A stretch of DNA of 5,363 nucleotides, from positions 1 to 5,363 of the forward strand of contig JAHIPJ010000049.1 in the NCBI GenBank assembly GCA_018894445.1, read 5' to 3'. The translations under genes were made by a program, and so were the position numbers. The notes beneath the pieces are model-generated. The model was given only the letters and a program-made list of their open reading frames with translations. It had not been told where the DNA came from and did no database searches. Shown here piece by piece: positions 1 to 4,152 of this stretch. Source of the stretch: Actinomycetota bacterium. Its GTDB lineage: Bacteria > Actinomycetota > Humimicrobiia > Humimicrobiales > Humimicrobiaceae. Positions within the stretch are counted from its first letter, which is position 1. Every line of letters begins with the position of its first letter.

Positions 1-5
1 AAATA

Positions 6-10
6 CCTTC
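6..10 (-). promoter_or_regulatory. Shine-Dalgarno-like site of a gene starting beyond the left edge
   Basis: On the minus strand the last bases of the window read AGAAGGTATTT, where GAAGG resembles the core of a ribosome binding site. Five bases follow it before the window ends, so a start codon would fall within the next few bases outside. All five genes in the window lie on this strand, which makes a sixth plausible. No coding sequence is visible, so this is an inference from one short motif. Confidence 0.3.
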
Positions 11-36
11 TATAACAAACCTCTCTAGAAAGTTAA

Positions 37-64
37 ATTATAATATATATACGAAGAATTGCAG
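37..64 (-). promoter_or_regulatory. possible promoter for the next gene to the left
   Basis: The minus strand has a perfect TATAAT at 42-37. A poor -35 candidate, CTGCAA (3 of 6 matches to TTGACA), lies at 64-59 with a 16-base spacer. The box lies about 28 bases upstream of the ribosome-binding-like site at 10-6, which is a sensible arrangement for a short leader. The surroundings are so AT-rich that a TATAAT can occur by chance, so the call is tentative. Confidence 0.25.
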
Positions 65-85
65 TATTAATTAAGGTATTTGCTT

Positions 86-112
86 AAAAATTTTAAAATA
101 TGAATTTCATAT
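86..112 (-). terminator. weak terminator-like hairpin after nfnB
   Basis: Eleven bases past the nfnB stop, the minus strand has ATATGAAATTCATAT (112-98), a 6-bp stem with a 3-base loop. It is followed by TTTTAAAATTTTT. The position and the T-rich tail suit a Rho-independent terminator. However, the stem is nearly all A/T with a single G-C pair and the T run is broken by AAAA, so it would be weak. Confidence 0.25.
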
Positions 113-123
113 CCTAATAGTTA

Positions 124-1566
124 TTACCATATGCCGGTTCTTACATATTCATCAATAGCTGTAGCCGCGTTTTTCCCGGCACCCATTGCCAGTATAACTG
201 TGGCGGCACCGGTAACTATATCCCCGCCTGCAAAAACACCTTCTATATTTGTTTTTCCGGTAGCCGGATCAGCTTTAATATTCCCCCATCTGGTAATCTC
301 TAATAGTGGAATAGTAGATGTAAGAAGTGGATTGGGACCCTGGCCTATAGCCATTATTACTACATCGACCTCTATATTAAATTCTGAACCCTCTAAAGGC
401 ACCGGTCTTCTCCTGCCAGAGTCATCAGGCTCTCCTAATTTCATCTTAATACACATTATCTTATGCACCCAGCCATCTTTTCCTATTATCTCAACAGGAC
501 TGGCCAGTAGTTTAAATTCAATTCCTTCTTCTCTGGCGTGCTCTATCTCTTCATTTCTGGCAGGCATCTCTTCTTCACTTCTTCTATATATCAAATACAC
601 ATGTTTTGCCCCCAGCCTTTTTGCCACCCTGGCTGAATCCATGGCCACATTTCCCCCACCAACTACCGCGACCTTATCTCCCCTGATAATCGGAGTATCA
701 CACCGGGGAAATTTATAGGCTTTCATCAAGTTTGACCTGGTGAGATATTCGTTAGCAGAATATACTCCATTCAGATTTTCTCCAGGGATACCCATAAAAT
801 ATGGAAGGCCTGCGCCGGTGGATATAAAAACTGCCTTAAATCCTTCGCTAAATAAATCATCCAGGGTCAAAATTTTTCCCATTACCATATTTACTTCAAT
901 CTTAACTCCCAGGCTCTTTACGTAATCTATTTCTCTTTTCACTATTTCCTTGGGAAGCCTGAATTCAGGGATACCATAAACTAAAACTCCTCCCGGTTCA
1001 TGCAGAGCTTCAAATATAGTAACCCGATAACCCAGTTTGGCTAATTCTGACCCACAGGTAAGCCCGCCAGGACCGGACCCAATTATTGCTATTTTTTCTC
1101 TGGTGCACTGTTTGGTAACCTCCGACCAGGCGCATTCTTTTAACCTTTGAGCTTTTCTTTTTAATTCACGGTCTGCTGCATATCGTTCAAGCCTTCCGAT
1201 AGCTACCGGATCATCTTTTATACCCAGGATACATACCTTTTCACATTGATCTTCCTGGGGACATACTCTGCCACATATGGCCGGAAGGCTGTTCCGTTCT
1301 CTGATCTTTTCCAGAGCCTCATTAAATTTCTTCTCCTGGATCAGTTTAATAAAACCTTTTATGTCAATCTCTACCGGACAGCCTCCTATACATTCAGGAT
1401 TTTTACACTGGAGACATCTTAATGCTTCGCGCAGAGCATCTTCTTCAGTATATCCCAGAGTTACTTCATTAAAATTCTTATTCCGCTTCTCAGGGTCCTG
1501 TTCAGGCATAGCCACCCGGGGAATCTTTTCTTTTTTTATATTCCTTTTGTCTGTTCTTTTTGTCAT
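124..1566 (-). CDS. nfnB: NfnB/SudA-type large subunit of NADPH:ferredoxin/NAD oxidoreductase (GltD-like iron-sulfur flavoprotein)
   Basis: This 480-residue protein belongs to the family often labelled NADPH-dependent glutamate synthase small chain. Beside nfnA it is best read as the large subunit of a cytoplasmic NfnAB/SudAB complex that exchanges electrons between NADPH, NAD and ferredoxin. An N-terminal domain holds two cysteine sets, C51-x2-C54-x4-C59-x3-C63 and C98-x3-C102-x5-C108-x3-C112, for two [4Fe-4S] clusters. The FAD site starts with GSGPGGL at 163-169, followed by EPGGVLVYGIP at 190-200. The NADPH domain has GGGNVAMD at 303-310 and an arginine pair, RRSEEEMPA, at 328-336. The FAD fold closes with FAGGDIVTGAATVI at 445-458. 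The length is normal for the family. The ATG is preceded by AGGAAGGA with 10 bases of spacing, 38 bases after the nfnA stop, so the two are co-transcribed. A stand-alone glutamate synthase small subunit is less likely because no gltB is present and nfnA is adjacent. Whether it works as a bifurcating transhydrogenase or a sulfide dehydrogenase cannot be read from sequence. Confidence 0.93.
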   Translation of the reverse strand: MTKRTDKRNIKKEKIPRVAMPEQDPEKRNKNFNEVTLGYTEEDALREALRCLQCKNPECIGGCPVEIDIKGFIKLIQEKKFNEALEKIRERNSLPAICGRVCPQEDQCEKVCILGIKDDPVAIGRLERYAADRELKRKAQRLKECAWSEVTKQCTREKIAIIGSGPGGLTCGSELAKLGYRVTIFEALHEPGGVLVYGIPEFRLPKEIVKREIDYVKSLGVKIEVNMVMGKILTLDDLFSEGFKAVFISTGAGLPYFMGIPGENLNGVYSANEYLTRSNLMKAYKFPRCDTPIIRGDKVAVVGGGNVAMDSARVAKRLGAKHVYLIYRRSEEEMPARNEEIEHAREEGIEFKLLASPVEIIGKDGWVHKIMCIKMKLGEPDDSGRRRPVPLEGSEFNIEVDVVIMAIGQGPNPLLTSTIPLLEITRWGNIKADPATGKTNIEGVFAGGDIVTGAATVILAMGAGKNAATAIDEYVRTGIW

Positions 1567-1576
1567 TTTTTAAGTG

Positions 1577-1584
1577 TCCTTCCT
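1577..1584 (-). promoter_or_regulatory. ribosome binding site of nfnB
   Basis: The minus strand reads AGGAAGGA, two AGGA cores in tandem. The second core lies 10 bases before the ATG at 1566. It fixes the start of nfnB and shows that the downstream cistron has its own initiation site rather than relying on translational coupling. Confidence 0.7.
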
Positions 1585-1604
1585 GCAACTAATCAACTAT
1601 ATTA

Positions 1605-2474
1605 TCACTCCGGCAGCCTGCATTTATGTTTATAAAGATCCATGCACTCCTTCTCATGATCACAGTAGGTCTTCTGCCTTGAAAGAAGAAGATCAAAATT
1701 TACCTGGTGCCCATCAAATTCAGGTCCATCCACGCATACAAATTTAGTTTTACCTCCCACTTCTACTCTACATGCCCCGCACATTCCCGTCCCATCAACC
1801 ATTATGGAATTCAGAGATACTATGGTCTTTATGTTAAAAGGTTTGGTCACCTCAGCTACAGCAGACATCATAAGAGCCGGGCCAATAGCAATTATTCTGG
1901 TAATTCTCTTATCCTTTTTTTTATCTGCATTACCGGTTAAATTTTTCTCCAGATACTCCTTTAAAAAATCTGATACAAAACCATGATATCCGATGGAACC
2001 GTCATCACTGCAGATATACAGTTCATCAGATGTATCTCCCATCTCTTCTTTTAAGATAAGAAGGTCTTTACTCCTGGCGCCGATAATGGAGATTACATAA
2101 TTGCCAGTCTTTTTTAATTCCCTGGCTATAGGAAAAATTGGAGCCACTCCCACTCCACCTCCAACACAGATCACTCTTCCAAAGTTTTCAATCTCAGAAG
2201 CATTGCCCAGCGGACCTACAACATCCAGTATACTGTCACCTTCTTTTAAACTGGAGAGCAAAGAGGTAGTCTTCCCCACTCTCATAGAAACTATGTTTAT
2301 TATCCCATTACTGCGGTTATAACCTGCAATAGTCAAAGGGATTCTTTCCCCATCTTCATTTATTCTGATAACTACAAACTGTCCCGCTTTTGCTTTTCTG
2401 GCTATTAGCGGAGCTTTAAGATAAAATCTTTCTATATCTTCTACTAGCTTCTCTTTTTTTACAATCTTATACAA
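1605..2474 (-). CDS. nfnA: NfnA/SudB-type small subunit of NADPH:ferredoxin/NAD oxidoreductase (FAD and [2Fe-2S] protein)
   Basis: This 289-residue protein is of the ferredoxin-NADP reductase / dihydroorotate dehydrogenase electron-transfer type and partners NfnB. A FAD-binding beta-barrel comes first, with RIPLT at 44-48 and VGPLGN at 86-91. The NAD(H)-binding fold carries VGGGVGVAP at 104-112, CSDDGS at 155-160 and GPALMM at 198-203. The [2Fe-2S] motif is DGTGMCGAC with a later C247. Asp227 with C232, C235 and C247 matches the Asp(Cys)3 ligation described for Pyrococcus furiosus sulfide dehydrogenase. The start is TTG: no ATG or GTG occurs in frame before an upstream stop, a purine-rich GGTGGG sits just ahead, and the resulting N-terminus (MYKIV...) is typical of the family. 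Two parts look unusual: a lysine-rich loop near 181-190, and a C-terminal tail with C271, H273, C277, H283 and C285. It lies downstream of a terminator and so probably begins its own transcription unit. Confidence 0.92.
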   Translation of the reverse strand: MYKIVKKEKLVEDIERFYLKAPLIARKAKAGQFVVIRINEDGERIPLTIAGYNRSNGIINIVSMRVGKTTSLLSSLKEGDSILDVVGPLGNASEIENFGRVICVGGGVGVAPIFPIARELKKTGNYVISIIGARSKDLLILKEEMGDTSDELYICSDDGSIGYHGFVSDFLKEYLEKNLTGNADKKKDKRITRIIAIGPALMMSAVAEVTKPFNIKTIVSLNSIMVDGTGMCGACRVEVGGKTKFVCVDGPEFDGHQVNFDLLLSRQKTYCDHEKECMDLYKHKCRLPE

Positions 2475-2477
2475 ATA

Positions 2478-2485
2478 CCCACCAC
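2478..2485 (-). promoter_or_regulatory. ribosome binding site for the TTG start of nfnA
   Basis: The minus strand reads GTGGTGGG, about 5 bases before the TTG at 2474 when counted from the GGTG core. It is a less standard Shine-Dalgarno than those of the neighbouring genes, and with the TTG start it suggests modest initiation. It decides the start because no other start codon lies between TTG and the in-frame stop upstream. Confidence 0.5.
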
Positions 2486-2509
2486 TTTCTAGTTTTACAA
2501 ATGTTTCTT

Positions 2510-2537
2510 ATTTTAATTGAAAAAAAAATAGGTACAA
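2510..2537 (-). promoter_or_regulatory. possible promoter of the nfnAB operon
   Basis: The minus strand has TTGTAC at 2537-2532 and TAAAAT at 2515-2510 with a 16-base spacer made mostly of T. The -10 matches the consensus at 5 of 6 positions and the -35 at 3 of 6. A promoter is expected here, since a terminator lies directly upstream and nfnA begins about 35 bases downstream. The motif itself is weak, and its -35 overlaps the terminator's 3' arm. Confidence 0.3.
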
Positions 2538-2561
2538 GACTTTTTAATAAGATACCTGTAC
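2520..2561 (-). terminator. Rho-independent terminator after cooC
   Basis: Fifteen bases past the cooC stop, the minus strand has AGGTA (2557-2553), an 18-base loop, then TACCT (2534-2530). After one A comes a run of nine T (2528-2520). An alternative pairing, GTACAGG (2561-2555) with CTTGTAC (2538-2532), gives a 7-bp stem with one G-U pair. Either hairpin next to the T9 run is a standard intrinsic terminator layout. It separates the grpE-cooC side from nfnAB. Confidence 0.65.
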
Positions 2562-2575
2562 ATCGCAGAATAATC

Positions 2576-3358
2576 TTATTTTTTGTCAATATATTTATCT
2601 AACTTAGTGGCAATTTCTTCAATTGATTCCTTGAATTTCTCATCCGCATCACATGGAGAAAAATGTTTCAGATCTGACTCTCTTACCCTGTCGCTGTAAG
2701 GAAGTTTTCCCAGTATGACAAAATCACCCAGATTATCTTCAATCAATTTTTCTTCTTCATCATTTCTTACTTTATTTACCACGATAAAAAGATCCCTGAT
2801 TCCCAGATCCAGGGACATCTTTCTAACCGTCCAGGCAGTCTGAACACTCCTGAGTCCCGGTTCTACTACAATAATCAAGGCATCCATACTCTCACAGGTA
2901 CCCCTGCTCAGATGTTCTATGCCGGCTTCCATATCCAGAATTACAATCTCTTCCCTGTTGACAACGAGATGCCTGAATAGACTTTTAAGCAGAACATTTT
3001 CAGGACAATAACATCCACTGCCGCCGGCTTTTATTGTTCCGGCAACAAGCAGCCTCACACCGCCAATATCTATCCCAAATTTCTGTGGGATATCGTCCAC
3101 CTTTGGATTTAATTTAAAGAACGCTCCATATCCCCCGGGCTTTGCTCCTGTTCTCTCTTCAATTAATTTTTTCATCTCTACCAGCGGTGTAATCTTTAAA
3201 GCCTCATCATATCCTATTCCTAATGCCGCAGCCAGATTTGCATCAGGATCAGCGTCAACGGCAATTACCTTATGATTTTTATTGGCATAATACTTAGAAA
3301 GACATGCTGCTAAAGTGGTCTTCCCCACTCCACCTTTGCCAGATATCGCAATCTTCAT
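2576..3358 (-). CDS. cooC: CooC/AcsF-type nickel-insertion ATPase for CO dehydrogenase
   Basis: This 260-residue cytoplasmic P-loop ATPase is of the MinD/SIMIBI type. In its family, ATP-driven dimer rearrangement accompanies nickel delivery to the C-cluster of CO dehydrogenase (CooC) or to the A-cluster of acetyl-CoA synthase (AcsF). The deviant Walker A motif GKGGVGKTT is at 7-15, with signature Lys8 and P-loop Lys13, followed by VDADPDANL at 34-42. The CooC hallmark Cys-x-Cys is present as GSGCYCPEN (C116, C118); in studied CooC this pair binds metal at the dimer interface. Walker B and the following loop lie near 138-154 (ILDMEAG, then RGT). The length is normal for the family. The start has AGGAG 10 bases upstream. 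No CODH or ACS gene lies alongside, so the client is encoded elsewhere. grpE lies 82 bases upstream with no terminator between, so read-through is possible. CooC and AcsF cannot be told apart here. Confidence 0.9.
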   Translation of the reverse strand: MKIAISGKGGVGKTTLAACLSKYYANKNHKVIAVDADPDANLAAALGIGYDEALKITPLVEMKKLIEERTGAKPGGYGAFFKLNPKVDDIPQKFGIDIGGVRLLVAGTIKAGGSGCYCPENVLLKSLFRHLVVNREEIVILDMEAGIEHLSRGTCESMDALIIVVEPGLRSVQTAWTVRKMSLDLGIRDLFIVVNKVRNDEEEKLIEDNLGDFVILGKLPYSDRVRESDLKHFSPCDADEKFKESIEEIATKLDKYIDKK

Positions 3359-3368
3359 TTAGATATAA

Positions 3369-3373
3369 CTCCT
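3369..3373 (-). promoter_or_regulatory. ribosome binding site of cooC
   Basis: The minus strand reads AGGAG, 10 bases before the ATG at 3358. It is the strongest match to the Shine-Dalgarno core among the genes in this window. The 82-base gap between grpE and cooC otherwise holds only weak, short inverted repeats and no clear promoter. Confidence 0.65.
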
Positions 3374-3440
3374 GTTTAATACCAGGGTGGATATATAAGT
3401 TTCTGTTTTTAAAATCGCTTCTTTAGCTTTTAAGCTCCTT

Positions 3441-4067
3441 TTACTTTTTTTTACAAACTTTCACCACTGCGGGCCTTATTAAAAAATCATCTATCATATA
3501 GCCTTTTCTTATAACATCCAGTATTTTACCTTCATCTACATCCTTTACAGCTTCAGTTGCAACTGCCTCACAAACTTCCGGATTAAACTCCTCACCTTTA
3601 GGATCAATAACTTTGACATTTTCTTTCTTTAGAAGCTCCATTAAATTTTCATAAATCATTTCTACGCCCTTTAAAAAATCACTCTCTTCTTTTTTCATTT
3701 TTTTTCCGGCATCAATGGCTATTTCAAAGTTATCAATTACAGGAAGAAGTTTTCCTATTAAATCCTTATTTGCCCTTTTTATATGCTCCAGATGTTCCCT
3801 TAAGGTTCTTTTTCTATAATTATCATAATCTGCCTGCAATCTTTTAATTCTATCCAGATGCTCTTCTTCAATCTTTTTATAATTTTCCAGTTCTTTCCTT
3901 AAAAGCTCTATTTCTTCCTCAAGTTCCTCTGCTTTAATTTCTTCTTTTATTTCTCTTTTAAAAGTACCTTCCGGTACTTTCTTACCAGGCTTTTTATATT
4001 CCACTATTTCTTCCATATCCTGCCCATTACCAGAACCTTCATGATTTTTTTTATCTTTTTTACTCAT
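3441..4067 (-). CDS. grpE: GrpE, nucleotide exchange factor for the DnaK (Hsp70) chaperone
   Basis: GrpE is a cytoplasmic homodimer that releases ADP from DnaK during the chaperone cycle. This 208-residue protein has a charged, disordered N-terminus (1-40) and a long Lys/Glu-rich coiled coil (about 41-100) ending in RLQADYDNYRKR at 76-87. Next come LLPVIDNFEIAI at 107-118 and the C-terminal beta-wing with GYMIDDFLIRPAVVKV at 189-204. Length and domain order are normal. One oddity is that the signature FNPEVCEAV (161-169) has Cys166 where the family motif nearly always has His. Initiation uses a modest GCGGTG 10 bases before the ATG. In many bacteria grpE sits with hrcA, dnaK and dnaJ, but here it lies between a surface-protein gene and cooC. 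No CIRCE inverted repeat is present in the upstream spacer, so HrcA control at this site is not supported. Confidence 0.95.
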   Translation of the reverse strand: MSKKDKKNHEGSGNGQDMEEIVEYKKPGKKVPEGTFKREIKEEIKAEELEEEIELLRKELENYKKIEEEHLDRIKRLQADYDNYRKRTLREHLEHIKRANKDLIGKLLPVIDNFEIAIDAGKKMKKEESDFLKGVEMIYENLMELLKKENVKVIDPKGEEFNPEVCEAVATEAVKDVDEGKILDVIRKGYMIDDFLIRPAVVKVCKKK

Positions 4068-4077
4068 ATTTTTGACA

Positions 4078-4083
4078 CACCGC
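4078..4083 (-). promoter_or_regulatory. modest ribosome binding site of grpE
   Basis: The minus strand reads GCGGTG, 10 bases before the ATG at 4067. It matches only the GGTG end of the Shine-Dalgarno consensus, but nothing better lies in the AT-rich leader and the encoded N-terminus suits GrpE. Confidence 0.4.
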
Positions 4084-4119
4084 TTTCATAGAAAATTTCA
4101 GCTAGAAAAAATAAAATAT

Positions 4120-4148
4120 ATTATATAATATGAATAAGATGTTTTAAA
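4120..4148 (-). promoter_or_regulatory. probable promoter of grpE, with the -10 box in a 14-bp palindrome
   Basis: The minus strand has TTTAAA at 4148-4143 (4 of 6 to TTGACA), a 17-base spacer and a perfect TATAAT at 4125-4120. That would give a leader of roughly 45 bases before the grpE ATG. The -10 lies within the perfect palindrome ATATTATATAATAT (4118-4131). The same palindrome is followed by TTTATTTTTT, so it could instead act as a weak terminator for the gene upstream. No CIRCE operator is seen. Confidence 0.45.
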
Positions 4149-4152
4149 AGTT

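Noticed and set aside
131..718. 195-codon open frame on the plus strand opposite nfnB
   Set aside because: It lies wholly antisense to a strongly conserved gene. Its translation is a low-complexity Ser/Pro/Ile mix with no recognisable motif and no ribosome binding site, so it is a shadow of nfnB.
3425..3436. AGCTT-AA-AAGCT inverted repeat just after grpE as a terminator
   Set aside because: The stem is short with a 2-base loop, and on the minus strand no T run follows it. The T-rich side faces the other way and is simply the Lys codons at the end of grpE.
4068..4152. CIRCE heat-shock operator upstream of grpE
   Set aside because: I looked for TTAGCACTC-N9-GAGTGCTAA or a close variant on both strands and found none in the spacer.
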